A stretch of 64,000 nt of DNA, taken from positions 62,001-126,000 of the forward strand of contig SCPD01000010.1 of assembly GCA_005502925.1 (NCBI GenBank). Direction: 5' to 3'. Both the position numbers and the translations under genes were made by a program. Numbering within the stretch: position 1 is the first letter of the stretch; each line of letters opens with the position of its first letter. Of the stretch, positions 26,247 to 36,150 are shown in pieces. A model generated the notes under the pieces. The model did not search any database and had not been told where the DNA came from. It worked only from the letters and a program-made list of their open reading frames with translations. This DNA is from Rhizobiales bacterium Y(2018) (GTDB lineage: Bacteria > Pseudomonadota > Alphaproteobacteria > Rhizobiales > Aestuariivirgaceae).

Positions 26247-26720
26247 TTTGCGCTGGACCATCACCTTGCCGTCGAAGGCGAAAACCAGTTCGCCGTTCTG
26301 GTTGAAGCCTTCGCTGTGCTTGGTGGCAAGGCCCCAGCGCGGTCGTGACACCATCTCGCGCTTGGCGGTGATCTCCATCCAATAGGTGACCGTGTCGCCC
26401 GGATAGACCGGCTTGATCCATTTGAGATTGGTGACACCGGGCGAGGGACCGTGCTCGGGTAGCACGTCGCCCTGTGCGAGCCGCGCTTTGCGGGCAGTGT
26501 CGTCGGCCTCGACATAGCAGCGCATCCAGCCGGAGGCGGTGTGCCAGCCGGAAGCGGCCAGACGGCCGAAATGACTCTCCGCCGCCGCGTCGTCGTCGAT
26601 ATGAAAGACCTGCGGATCATAGGCGCGGGCGAAGCGTAAGACCGCCTCACGGGTAAAATGATAGGAGCCGAGCCGCCATTTCTGGCCGATCTCCGATTCT
26701 TCGTAATAAAGCCCCATCAT
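26235..26720 (-). CDS. MaoC-family dehydratase, second of a pair
   Basis: A 161-residue hot-dog-fold protein. The MaoC hydratase pattern is seen as FARAYDPQVFHIDDDAA, in which Asp and His are the catalytic dyad, then GRLAASGWHTASGWMRC and LKWIKPVYPGDTVTYWMEI. ATG 26720 overlaps the stop of the upstream MaoC gene by 4 nt. The two proteins are related and probably pair as a heterodimer or act on acyl-CoA or acyl-ACP substrates. Specific substrate unknown. Confidence 0.88.
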   Translation of the reverse strand: MMGLYYEESEIGQKWRLGSYHFTREAVLRFARAYDPQVFHIDDDAAAESHFGRLAASGWHTASGWMRCYVEADDTARKARLAQGDVLPEHGPSPGVTNLKWIKPVYPGDTVTYWMEITAKREMVSRPRWGLATKHSEGFNQNGELVFAFDGKVMVQRKIPV

Positions 26721-27169
26721 GGCGCGCGCACCTTGATCAGATTGACGCCGGTCATGTCGACCTTCGCCTCGCCTTGCGTTGAGAGCGCTTCCCAGCGCAT
26801 GGTGACGAGCCCCATTTCCGGGCGGCTCTTGGACTGGCGCTTGGCCAGCACGGTCATCCGTCCGCGCAAGGTCTCTCCCGCATAAACGGGCTTCAGCCAT
26901 TTGATTTCGTCGAGGCCGGGCGAACCCATGCCGGCGGTGCGGGCGAGATAGCCGTCGACCATCATGCGCATGAGCATGCCGCAACTATGCCAGCCTGAGG
27001 CCGAAAGCCCTCCGAGGACAGAGGATTTGGCCCTCTCCTCGTCGAGATGGAAGAACTGCGGGTCGAATTCACGAGCGAAGGATTTGACCTCGTCGGCCTT
27101 CACATCATAGGTGCCGAGATCCCAACTCTCTCCGACGGTGAAGTCCTCAAAGTGGAGAAGATCGGACAT
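26717..27169 (-). CDS. MaoC-family dehydratase, first of a pair
   Basis: A 150-residue hot-dog hydratase: FAREFDPQFFHLDEERAKSS contains the Asp-x4-His dyad, followed by LGGLSASGWHSCGMLMRMMV and IKWLKPVYAGETLRGRMTV. Start ATG 27169 gives the family's normal opening (LLHFEDFTVGESWDLGTY); a longer open frame upstream belongs to no gene. It lies 10 nt after ychF and 4-nt-overlaps the second MaoC. Confidence 0.88.
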   Translation of the reverse strand: MSDLLHFEDFTVGESWDLGTYDVKADEVKSFAREFDPQFFHLDEERAKSSVLGGLSASGWHSCGMLMRMMVDGYLARTAGMGSPGLDEIKWLKPVYAGETLRGRMTVLAKRQSKSRPEMGLVTMRWEALSTQGEAKVDMTGVNLIKVRAP

Positions 27170-27179
27170 TGCTTCCGCC

Positions 27180-28277
27180 TCAATTCGCGAAGCGGAAATG
27201 CAGAACGTCGCCGTCCTGCACGACATATTCCTTGCCCTCGAGACGGAGCTTGCCAGCATCGCGGGCGCCGGCCTCGCCATTGAGGCCGACATAATCGTCA
27301 TAGGCGATGGTTTCGGAGCGGATGAAGCCCTTCTCGAAATCGGTGTGGATGACGCCGGCGGCCTGCGGCGCGCGGGTGCCCTTGGTGATAGTCCAGGCGC
27401 GCGCCTCCTTGGGGCCGACGGTGAAATAGGTCACGAGATGGAGAAGCTCGTAGCCGGCGCGGATCACCCGGTTGAGGCCAGGTTCGGCGAGGCCGATCGT
27501 GTCGAGATAGTCCTTCTGCTCGGCGAGCGGGAGGATCGCGATCTCGCTTTCGATCTTGGCCGACACGACGACGGCCTCGGCGCCTTCTTCCTTGGCGCGG
27601 ACCATGACCTTGGCCGAAAATTCATTGCCCTGGTCGGCGGAGGCTTCCTCGACATTACAGACGTAGAGCACAGGCTTCGAGCTCAGGAGGCCCAGCATCT
27701 GGAAGGTCTTTTCCTCTTCGGGCTTGCGCTCGACGAGACGGGCGGGCTTGCCTTCCTGCAGCAGCACGAGGGCACGCTTGACGAGGTCGTATTGCTCCTT
27801 GGCTTCCTTGTCGGCGCCGCGCAGCTTCTTCTCGAGATTGACGGCGCGCTTCTCCAGGCTGTCGAGATCGGCCAGCATCAGTTCGGTCTCGATCGTTTCG
27901 ATGTCGCGGATCGGATCGACGCCGCCTTCGACATGGGTGACGTCGCCGTCCTCGAAGCAGCGCACCACATGGGCGATGGCATCGACCTCGCGGATATTGG
28001 CGAGGAACTGATTGCCGAGGCCTTCACCCTTGGAAGCGCCACGCACCAGGCCGGCGATGTCAACGAAGGTCAGCCGCGTCGGAATGATCTGGGCGCTCTT
28101 GCCGATCGACGCCAGACGATCGAGGCGCGGATCGGGGACGCCGACATCACCGACATTGGGCTCGATGGTGCAGAAGGGATAATTCGCCGCCTGCGCCGCC
28201 GCCGTCTGAGTGAGGGCATTGAATAAGGTCGACTTGCCGACATTCGGCAATCCGACAATGCCGCATTTGAAACCCAT
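27180..28277 (-). CDS. ychF: Redox/ribosome-associated ATPase YchF
   Basis: A 365-residue Obg-family P-loop protein. G1 is GLPNVGKST (residues 9-17), followed by PFCTIEPNVGDVGVPD and the G3 region VDIAGLVRGASKGEGLGNQF. G4 departs from NKxD, as usual for the ATP-preferring YchF/OLA1 group. The C-terminal TGS domain ends FIRSETIAYDDYV with EGKEYVVQDGDVLHFRF. It binds ribosomes. It starts at the last base of the pth stop codon, the standard pth-ychF arrangement. Confidence 0.96.
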   Translation of the reverse strand: MGFKCGIVGLPNVGKSTLFNALTQTAAAQAANYPFCTIEPNVGDVGVPDPRLDRLASIGKSAQIIPTRLTFVDIAGLVRGASKGEGLGNQFLANIREVDAIAHVVRCFEDGDVTHVEGGVDPIRDIETIETELMLADLDSLEKRAVNLEKKLRGADKEAKEQYDLVKRALVLLQEGKPARLVERKPEEEKTFQMLGLLSSKPVLYVCNVEEASADQGNEFSAKVMVRAKEEGAEAVVVSAKIESEIAILPLAEQKDYLDTIGLAEPGLNRVIRAGYELLHLVTYFTVGPKEARAWTITKGTRAPQAAGVIHTDFEKGFIRSETIAYDDYVGLNGEAGARDAGKLRLEGKEYVVQDGDVLHFRFAN

Positions 28278-28885
28278 TACTCCGTCTCCTTCTTGCCCGG
28301 CTTCGGTTTCTCCGGCTCGGGGGTGAGTGCCAGATGCACCCTGTTCTGAAAAGTCGCGAAATCACGCTTGGCGAGCAGGTCGGCATTGTCGGCAAGCGTG
28401 TCCATCAGAGGATCGAGCCACTGTTTGTCGGCCTTGCTGAAATCGCCCAGCACATGGATATGCGCCATGCCTTTGACGTCGAGCTTGCCGACGCCCAGGC
28501 GCACGCGGTGATAGTCATTGCCGATATGCGCGTCGATCGAGCGGATGCCATTATTGCCGGCGCTGCCGCCGCCGGTCTTCACCCGGACCTTGGCGGGGGG
28601 CAGGTCGATTTCGTCATGCAAGACCACGACATCGGCGGGTGCCAGATTGTAAAAGCGCATCGCCTCGCCGACGGCGCGGCCAGATTCATTCATGTAGGTG
28701 AGGGGCTTGAGGGCGAGGATGCGTTCGCCGGCGAGCATGCCTTCGGCGGTCTCGCCCTGGAAGCGCTTGCGCCAAGCGCCGAAACCATGGCGGCGGACTA
28801 TCTCGTCCACCGCCATGAAACCTATGTTGTGCCGGTTGCCGGCATATTTCGACCCGGGATTGCCGAGGCCCACGAGAAGAAGCAT
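28277..28885 (-). CDS. pth: Peptidyl-tRNA hydrolase
   Basis: A 202-residue enzyme that frees tRNA from dropped-off peptidyl-tRNA. Key segments are [20 protein letters not shown] (Asn and catalytic His) and [20 protein letters not shown] with the Asp and [12 protein letters not shown]. The C-terminus has a Lys/Pro-rich tail ([13 protein letters not shown]). It lies 48 nt downstream of rplY, the usual order rplY-pth-ychF. Confidence 0.96.
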   Translation of the reverse strand: MLLLVGLGNPGSKYAGNRHNIGFMAVDEIVRRHGFGAWRKRFQGETAEGMLAGERILALKPLTYMNESGRAVGEAMRFYNLAPADVVVLHDEIDLPPAKVRVKTGGGSAGNNGIRSIDAHIGNDYHRVRLGVGKLDVKGMAHIHVLGDFSKADKQWLDPLMDTLADNADLLAKRDFATFQNRVHLALTPEPEKPKPGKKETE

Positions 28886-28933
28886 CGCGCCCTCCTGAAA
28901 CTTCCCGCGCCTCGCGACGCAGGAAGCGAAGGG

Positions 28934-29689
28934 TTACTTCTTCTTGTCGCCGGCCTTGGCGGCCGGTGCAGCAGCCGCGGCCTTGCCGGCCGGAGCGGCG
29001 CCAGCCTTGGCGTCCTTGCCAGCGGCGGGAGCGGCACCCGGAGCGGCGGGAGGCGCCTTCTGGGCGGTCGCTGGAACTTCCGCGGCCGGTGCTTCGGCAG
29101 CGGCGGCTTCCTCTTCCTTGAGGCCGGCCGGAGCGGCGATCGTCGCGATGGTGAAGTCACGCTCGCGGATGGCCGGGGTCACGTTCTCGGGCAGCTTCAC
29201 CGCCGAGATGTGGATCGACTGGCCGATCTCGAGGCCGGTGAGGTCGATCAGGATCTCGTCCGGAATGAAGTCGGCCGGGCAGTAGAGATCGATCTCGTGG
29301 CGGACGATGTTCAGCACGCCGCCCTTCTTGATGCCGGGCGAGTCGAGGTGGTTCTTGAAGTGGACCGGGACTTCGACATGGATGCGGGCACCCTTGCCGA
29401 GACGCAGGAAGTCCACATGACTGATGAAGTCGCGCACCGGCTCGAACTGGATGTCGCGCGGGATGGCGCGCACCACGGTTCCGTCGACTTCGAGGTCGAC
29501 GAGGGTCGACATGAAGCGGCCGGTATTCACATGGGGCTGGAGTTCGTTATAGGCGAAAGAGATATTCTGGGGCTCCTTCTTGTCGCCATAAACGACGCCG
29601 GGGACACGACCTTCGCGGCGCACTGCTCGGGCGGCCCCCTTGCCGGCCCCGCCACGCGCCGTGGCCTGAAGCTTAATGATCTTGGACAT
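28934..29689 (-). CDS. rplY: Ribosomal protein bL25 with long low-complexity tail
   Basis: A 251-residue bL25 of the long CTC type. The N-terminal 5S-rRNA-binding domain is seen as ATARGGAGKGAARAVRREG and PGVVYGDKKEP; the second beta domain includes VEVPVHFKNHLDSPGIKKGG and LTGLEIGQSIHISAVKLP. The last 60 residues are almost only Ala, Pro, Gly and Lys (for example APAAKAGDKKK), longer than in most homologues and surely unstructured. Confidence 0.95.
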   Translation of the reverse strand: MSKIIKLQATARGGAGKGAARAVRREGRVPGVVYGDKKEPQNISFAYNELQPHVNTGRFMSTLVDLEVDGTVVRAIPRDIQFEPVRDFISHVDFLRLGKGARIHVEVPVHFKNHLDSPGIKKGGVLNIVRHEIDLYCPADFIPDEILIDLTGLEIGQSIHISAVKLPENVTPAIRERDFTIATIAAPAGLKEEEAAAAEAPAAEVPATAQKAPPAAPGAAPAAGKDAKAGAAPAGKAAAAAPAAKAGDKKK

Positions 29690-29805
29690 TCTACTCTCCG
29701 ATTGGATATGGATTGCGCGAACCTTCCTCCAGGGGTGACCGGCGTCCGCGCGCGGGCGGATATACAGATTTACCCCTCGGGACGCAACCCGTGGCGTTAA
29801 TAGGA

Positions 29806-30792
29806 TTAATATCCTTGGCCGAGGCTGGCGATGGCTAGCCGATGGGCCCGGTCCGCGTCGACATTGCCGCCACTGCCGATGGCCACGAGGGGCGCCTTTC
29901 CGCCGGCCGGCTCTTCAAATGCCAGGGCGGCTGCCAGCGCAACCGCGCCCGCGGGCTCGAGCCAGAGGCGGCCATGGACCAAGGCGAGGCGCATGGCTTC
30001 GGCGATCTGGGCCTCGTTGACGCTAACGATAGAGTCGACGTGGCGCTGGATCAGCGGAAAGGTAAGGTCGCCCAGCATCTGGACCTTGATGGCGTCGGCG
30101 CTGCTGGCGCTGGGGCCGGGGAGGGCGATCCGCCGGCCCGCCGCAAAGGATTGCTGCGCGTCATTTTCGAGCTCCGGCTCGACACCGATGACGCGGATCC
30201 CAGGCTTGAGCTGCTTGAGGGCCGCGGCGACTCCGGAAATCAGCCCGCCGCCGCCAATCGGCACGAAGACCGCCGCCATGTCGGCAAGCTGCTGGATCAA
30301 TTCGACGGCGATCGTGCCCTGGCCGGTGATCACTTGCGCATCGTCATAGGGCGGCACAAGCCTGAAGCTCCGCTCCTGCGCGATCTGCTCGGCGAGTGCG
30401 CGCCGCGCCGCCGAGGTGGGCTCCGCCATCACGATCTCGGCGCCGAAGCCGCGCGTCGCGGCAATCTTGGGTTCGGGCGCGTCGGGCGACATGACGATCA
30501 CCGCCCGGGTGCCGAAGCGGCGCGCCGCCATGGCGACGGCCTGGGCATGATTGCCGGTCGAATAGGCGATGACGCCACGCCGCCGCTCGTCTTCCGAAAG
30601 CGAGCCCAGCACGTGGAGGGCGCCGCGGATCTTGAACGAGCCGGTCGGCTGCAGCGCTTCCGCCTTGATGATGATCGATTGGCCGGAAGGCGATAGCATC
30701 CGGTCGAGCTCGATCACGGGCGAGGGGCGCAGATGCTGGCCGAGTAGTTGATGCGCGCGCAGGAAATCCGTGGCGGCGATGTCGACGGTCAT
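29806..30792 (-). CDS. Threonine/serine dehydratase-like PLP enzyme
   Basis: A 328-residue fold-type II PLP enzyme. The PLP lysine is in PTGSFKIRGAL (about residue 53), the phosphate-binding loop is PIGGGGLISG, and SSGN-like contacts are in YSTGNHAQAVAMAAR. It lacks the C-terminal ACT-like regulatory domain of biosynthetic IlvA, so a catabolic TdcB-type, serine racemase or hydroxyaspartate lyase role is likely. ATG 30792 lies 5 nt after the prs stop; a longer frame reaches back into prs and is not used. Confidence 0.9.
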   Translation of the reverse strand: MTVDIAATDFLRAHQLLGQHLRPSPVIELDRMLSPSGQSIIIKAEALQPTGSFKIRGALHVLGSLSEDERRRGVIAYSTGNHAQAVAMAARRFGTRAVIVMSPDAPEPKIAATRGFGAEIVMAEPTSAARRALAEQIAQERSFRLVPPYDDAQVITGQGTIAVELIQQLADMAAVFVPIGGGGLISGVAAALKQLKPGIRVIGVEPELENDAQQSFAAGRRIALPGPSASSADAIKVQMLGDLTFPLIQRHVDSIVSVNEAQIAEAMRLALVHGRLWLEPAGAVALAAALAFEEPAGGKAPLVAIGSGGNVDADRAHRLAIASLGQGY

Positions 30793-30797
30793 CGTGC

Positions 30798-31730
<933 letters not shown>

Positions 31731-31856
31731 GAAGGGCCGGCCCTCGTTGGCGGGAAGTGCTGTGCGGGCTCTATATCAACAGGGCGGCGATCACGCAAAG
31801 GGCCGCGCATGTATTTTCCTTAACAGTCCACAGGAGCCTCGAAGGGCTTGAAATAT

Positions 31857-31966
31857 AGCGCGATCAGGAAAAGTGGGCGCCGGTTTTCCGCCCGATCGCG
31901 CGCTAAATATAAGATTTCGATCACGTTTATCACTTCAGGTCGAACCGACCTGAAGTGATCGTGATC
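31857..31966 (+). repeat. Rhizobial mosaic-type palindromic intergenic element
   Basis: Two adjacent stem-loops fill the gap between prs and the lipoprotein gene. The first pairs AGCGCGATC (31857-31865) with GATCGCGcGCT (31894-31904) around GTGGGCGCCGGTTTTCCGC, the GGCxCCGGTTTTCCG core I recall from rhizobial intergenic mosaic elements. The second pairs GATCACG plus ATCACTTCAGGTCG (31919-31925, 31929-31942) with CGACCTGAAGTGAT plus CGTGATC (31946-31966), 21 bp with a TTT bulge and an AAC loop. Structure is seen directly; family membership is from memory. Confidence 0.7.
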
Positions 31967-31985
31967 TAGCATGATTCCCGCCCGG

Positions 31986-33155
31986 TCAGCGGTATTTGGT
32001 CACCAGGTCGGAGATTCCGCGTGCCGCCGCCTGGGCGGCGAAAAGGGCATTGTTGCCAAAGCCCGCCTCGAGAGAACCCGACGGAATGTTATTCGCCTGC
32101 CTTATGGTGCCCAGCGTCTTGCCGTCATGCGTCTTGACCTCCCAGGCCAGCGCCACTTTCTGGTTCGGCCCCTCCGCCGGGCCGAGCTCGACATTGCCGG
32201 CAATAGTCAACGCGTCGTCGCGCGGCTTGGACAAAACCGGCCAGCCGGCATCCTGCAAGGTCTGGCGCATGGCCGCGGTAAGATCGGAATTGCCGCTGCC
32301 AGGCGCTCCCTTGACGGGAATGACGGCAACCGCGGTGATCTCCTTGCGATTCGAGACATCGGTCTTGATCGGCTTCGCCGAGGCGGCGACCACCTGATCC
32401 TCCGCCGGCTCGACCTCCTGGGTCTCCGCCAGGGCCAGCTCCTTTTCGGACAAAGGCGGGGGTGCCGCGCCGTCGGGAGCCGGTACCGGCGTCGCCTCGG
32501 CAACCGCGACGGTGGGCTGGGGCGGCGGCTGCATCGGCCCGTTGAGGGTCTCGTAGTCGATGTCCTTGTCGGCATCGGGGCCGGCGCGGGCATAGGACTC
32601 GAGCGGCGGCGGCAGGCCGCCCACTTCGGTCGCATAGCCGAGCTGCGACAGGCGGCTCGACAGGCTTTCCGCCGTATAGGCGGCGACTCGCTGGAGCACC
32701 GCCGGGGTAACCTGCGCCCAGGGATCACCTCCCGGCAGGCCCGGGGCCACTTCCTCGGCTGAAATTGTGTGCAGGACGACGCCATTCGGGTCGGTCAGGG
32801 TCCAATTGTAACCGAGCCGCACCGCCGCCGTGTCCGGAATAATGTGGAAATTGCCTCTGAGCGATAAGGTGCTGGCATCGAGGCGGCCATCGATAACGGC
32901 CATGTCGCGCTTGCCGGCCGAAATGGCGAGCGCGTCCTTCAATTGCGGCAACTTCGTCGCCGGAAGACCGGTAACCTCGACCAGCGCGATCGGTGGAACG
33001 GTCTTGCCACTCGGGCCTGGCGTACCTCCCGATTTGGCGAAAGGCTGCGAGCCGCCGCCGCCACAGCCGGCCAGGGCCACGAGGCAGAACGCCAGCAGCG
33101 CCCAGAGAACCCCCTGTCGCAAGGGGCGCAAGCTTATGGTGCGATCATCACCCAT
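31986..33155 (-). CDS. Lipoprotein with two copies of one domain
   Basis: A 389-residue predicted lipoprotein: signal peptide with lipobox LAGC (Cys31) followed by GGGGSQ. After it comes a domain (about 52-175), a Pro/Ala/Glu-rich linker (about 190-270) and a second domain (about 275-389). The two domains share a pattern: an AVxVxPV-type strand, LxxALxxAG..., LxLxGxxxLGP..., a VxLxWxVxxxDGxxLGTIxxxN-like hairpin, then a helix rich in Ala ending ...SxLV. I read this as an internal duplication. It is last in the lgt operon, whose first gene makes the lipid donor step for lipoproteins. Function unknown. Confidence 0.82.
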   Translation of the reverse strand: MGDDRTISLRPLRQGVLWALLAFCLVALAGCGGGGSQPFAKSGGTPGPSGKTVPPIALVEVTGLPATKLPQLKDALAISAGKRDMAVIDGRLDASTLSLRGNFHIIPDTAAVRLGYNWTLTDPNGVVLHTISAEEVAPGLPGGDPWAQVTPAVLQRVAAYTAESLSSRLSQLGYATEVGGLPPPLESYARAGPDADKDIDYETLNGPMQPPPQPTVAVAEATPVPAPDGAAPPPLSEKELALAETQEVEPAEDQVVAASAKPIKTDVSNRKEITAVAVIPVKGAPGSGNSDLTAAMRQTLQDAGWPVLSKPRDDALTIAGNVELGPAEGPNQKVALAWEVKTHDGKTLGTIRQANNIPSGSLEAGFGNNALFAAQAAARGISDLVTKYR

Positions 33156-33159
33156 GGGA

Positions 33160-34311
33160 TCAGCGCAGGATCATCCCCAATGGATATTTGGACAAGGGCT
33201 CAAGCTTAGCATGCCCGATGATATAAGTCCTGCCCAGGCTAAAAGCATGGCCGCTGTCGCTGTCCATCAGAATCATGTGCAAAAAGAAGACCTGGTTGGG
33301 CGCGAGCTTCGTCTGATTGCCGTTGAAGAACATCGGATAATCCATCCAGCTCGGCGTGAATTTGGCACCCAGAGCATAACCGCAAGCATTGTAGCGGTGC
33401 GCCTTCATGCCATGCTCGTCCATCACCCGCGCATGCGCATCGAAGACATCGCCGGCTTCATTGCCGGGACGCAGCGCCTTCTCGCAAGCGGCGAGCGCCG
33501 CGCGGCAGGCCTCGTCCATCTTCTCGTGCGTCTTGCTCGGCTTGCCGATGATGACGGTGCGCATCAAGGCCGCGTGGTAGTGCCGGTAGACACCGGCGAA
33601 TTCGAGGGTGAGCTGATCACGCCTCGACAATTTGCGGCGGCCGGCCTTGTAGCGGCTGAGCAGCGCGTCGGGGCCTGATCCGATGATGAATTCATTTGCC
33701 GGATAGTCGCCACCGCCGGCGAAGACCGCCGCCTGCTGGGCGGCGAGGATGCGTCCTTCATCCGCACCGGCACGCGTCTCCGCGACGCCGGCCTCGAGCG
33801 CCAGATCGGCGAGCTTGCCGGCCTTGCGCACATAGCGCAGTTCGGCTTCGGATTTCACTAAGCGGATGCGGTCGACGAGATTGGTCGCTTCGGTAAGCGT
33901 GCAGAAGCCTTTGAGCGCCGCTTCCACCGCCTTGCCATTGAAATGCGTGAGGCCATAGGAGTTCGTCTCGATGCCGAGCCGCTTGCCCTTGACGCCGAGG
34001 CTCTTGAGCATGTCGCGCAATTGCGCCGCCGGTTTGGCGCCGGCCTGGTCCGTCCAGATGCGGATGTCTTCGATGATCGAAGTGTGCCGCGCCTGACGCA
34101 AATCAGGTGTGCGGGTCAGCAGCGCAAGTTTTCCATCCGCGCCGAGATAAAGGCATTGGAAGAAGCAGAAGCCGAATGTGTCGTAGCCCGTAAGATAATA
34201 CATGCTCTCCTGCTGGAACATCAGCAGGCCGTCGAGGCCTTGGGCCTCCAGCGCACGCCGCGCTTTGGCGATGCGTGTCTTGTATTCCTTCTTCTCGAAA
34301 TGAAGAGCCAT
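33160..34311 (-). CDS. M24 (pita-bread) family protein lacking metal ligands
   Basis: A 383-residue protein with the creatinase N-terminal domain (1-140) and the M24 pita-bread fold (150-383). In metallo-peptidases of this fold the two aspartates lie in DxGxxxxGYxxDxTRT. Here the positions are Glu237 and Ala248 (LTLEFAGVYRHYHAALMRTV). The GHG histidine and final Glu also look replaced (ACGYALG, FFLHMIL). Creatinase and ectoine hydrolase (DoeA) are metal-free members, and the GYALG...P.WMDY segment recalls DoeA. It is thus a hydrolase of that kind or a pseudo-enzyme. It lies 4 nt after pgeF. Confidence 0.85.
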   Translation of the reverse strand: MALHFEKKEYKTRIAKARRALEAQGLDGLLMFQQESMYYLTGYDTFGFCFFQCLYLGADGKLALLTRTPDLRQARHTSIIEDIRIWTDQAGAKPAAQLRDMLKSLGVKGKRLGIETNSYGLTHFNGKAVEAALKGFCTLTEATNLVDRIRLVKSEAELRYVRKAGKLADLALEAGVAETRAGADEGRILAAQQAAVFAGGGDYPANEFIIGSGPDALLSRYKAGRRKLSRRDQLTLEFAGVYRHYHAALMRTVIIGKPSKTHEKMDEACRAALAACEKALRPGNEAGDVFDAHARVMDEHGMKAHRYNACGYALGAKFTPSWMDYPMFFNGNQTKLAPNQVFFLHMILMDSDSGHAFSLGRTYIIGHAKLEPLSKYPLGMILR

Positions 34312-34315
34312 GTTG

Positions 34316-35086
34316 CTATTCCGCGTTGAGCACGATGGCCGAAATCTGCCGGCCGTAATCCTTCTCACGGCGGTGCGTGGCACGCCGGAAGCTGTAGAAG
34401 CGGTTCTCGTCCGAATAGGTGCAGAGGTTGAGATTGACGACCTTGCCGACACCTGAGCCCGTCATGCGGCGGGCGAGATAGCCAGGCAGGTCGAACATGT
34501 GATGGCCCGCTTGCTTCGACGCTGTGAAGAAATCGGCGTTGTCCGCGTCCTGGGCGAGGAACGGGGCCGGAAATTCCGGGCCGACTTCGTAAGCGGGTTG
34601 TGAGATCGTCGGACCGATGACCGCATTGATGTGCTCGCGCCTGGCGCCGAGCTTCTCCATCGCGGCGACAGTGGCGTCGCTTACGCCGGCAAGCGCACCT
34701 TTCCAGCCGGCATGGGCGGCGCCGATGACGCCGGCCTCCATGTCGGCGAAGAGGAGAGGGGCACAATCGGCGGTGAGCACCGCGATGGCGAGGCCAGGCT
34801 TTGCCGTGACGATGGCATCACCTTTGGGCGGGGCGAGCGGATCCCAGGTCGCATCGGCGACGATCACATCAGGACTGTGCCATTGCCATACGGTGAGGAG
34901 GTGGCTGCCCGGAACACCGAGCGCCTCGCCGGCGGTGGCGCGGTTCTTCGCGACCGTTGGTTTGTCGTCGCCTGAGCCGAAACCGCAATTGAGCGAGGCG
35001 AAGAGGCCATCCGAATGGCCGCCCTCGCGGGTAAAGAAACCATGGCGCAGTGCTGTTGAGGATTTGAGGTCGGAAGCTTCGATCAT
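34316..35086 (-). CDS. pgeF: Peptidoglycan editing factor / multicopper-type purine phosphorylase
   Basis: A 256-residue YfiH/DUF152 protein. The zinc/active-site residues are visible in VWQWHSPDVIVAD, VLTADCAPLLFAD (Cys) and IGAAHAGWKGALAG (His). Family members remove mis-incorporated Ser/Gly from peptidoglycan precursors (PgeF) or phosphorolyse purine nucleosides (FAMIN-like). The start overlaps the stop of the methyltransferase gene by 4 nt. Confidence 0.93.
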   Translation of the reverse strand: MIEASDLKSSTALRHGFFTREGGHSDGLFASLNCGFGSGDDKPTVAKNRATAGEALGVPGSHLLTVWQWHSPDVIVADATWDPLAPPKGDAIVTAKPGLAIAVLTADCAPLLFADMEAGVIGAAHAGWKGALAGVSDATVAAMEKLGARREHINAVIGPTISQPAYEVGPEFPAPFLAQDADNADFFTASKQAGHHMFDLPGYLARRMTGSGVGKVVNLNLCTYSDENRFYSFRRATHRREKDYGRQISAIVLNAE

Positions 35087-36150
35087 GGCGAACCAAAGGG
35101 ATAAGGCGTGGGAAGCCCGGGCGAAGTGGCCGCCAAGACCTTGAACAAGTTACCCATTTGATTTTCCCCGGCAAGCCGTTCGACGGCGCGCCCGATAACG
35201 TTGCGTTCTGCGAGCTTGGCCTTCTGGGTGAGCAGGGCGGCGCGCGCTTCCAGTCCCATGCTCAGCAGGAATTGCCGCTGGGTGATGGAGCCAAGGGGCA
35301 GGGCGCCGCCTTGCCTGAGGGCATTGCCCAGGCTTTCGAAGTCGACATGGGAGGTCAGATCGGCCTCACCCGGGCGGTCGAGAATGCTGCAGAATTTGTG
35401 CCGGCGGACCGCTTGCAGCGTGTCGCCGAGGGCTGAGGCGGCGTGGCCATAATCGATGATGAGGGCGACCCCTGGGCTTGCCGCGAGGCGGCTGCCCAGC
35501 TCGCGTGCGATGCCGTCCCGCAAAGGGGCCGACTCCAGAATATCGCCGTCGGCGCCGGGAGGCTGATCGAGATGCTGCGCCGAGAGGCCGATCACCAGCC
35601 GATCATCAGCGCCGAGGCCGATGCGGCGCTCCATCCATTGGCCATTGCGCGATTCGAACTGGCGGATGGGCAGCGCGTCGAAGAATTCGTTGGCAATGAC
35701 GATCGAGGGTCCGTCAGGGAGTGTAGCGAGGCTGTCATGCCAGGTGACATTCTGTCCGAGCTTTGCGGCCTGAAGCTTGCGCAAGGCCGGACTGGTTTCG
35801 ACGAGATGGATGTGGGCGCCGTCGCGGAAACCGGGCATCACGCGGCTGGCGCGCAGCATGTCGCTCATCAGCGTGCCGCGGCCGGGACCAAGCTCGATCA
35901 GATGGAATTCACCCGGCGCGCCCAGCGCCTGGAACGCCGCGGCACACCAGATGCCGATGAGCTCGCCGAAGATCTGTGAAATCTCGGGCGCGGTGATGAA
36001 GTCGCCCTCAGACCCGAAAGGATCGCGCGACATGTAATAGCCGTGGACCGGATGGCCGAGGCAGAGCGCCATATAGCGATCGAGCGGCATCGGTCCGTCC
36101 TCGCGGATCATCGTGATGATGATCTGTTCGAGGGCTGTCGGCTTTATCAT
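35083..36150 (-). CDS. SAM-dependent methyltransferase, MidA/NDUFAF7 family
   Basis: A 355-residue class I methyltransferase. The opening [31 protein letters not shown] region (residues 28-58) is the family fingerprint, and the SAM-binding loop is [18 protein letters not shown]. Later segments are [16 protein letters not shown] and [19 protein letters not shown]. The mitochondrial homologue NDUFAF7 dimethylates an Arg of complex I, so a role in complex I assembly is possible here. It is coupled by ATGA overlaps to lgt and pgeF. Confidence 0.93.
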   Translation of the reverse strand: [355 protein letters not shown]

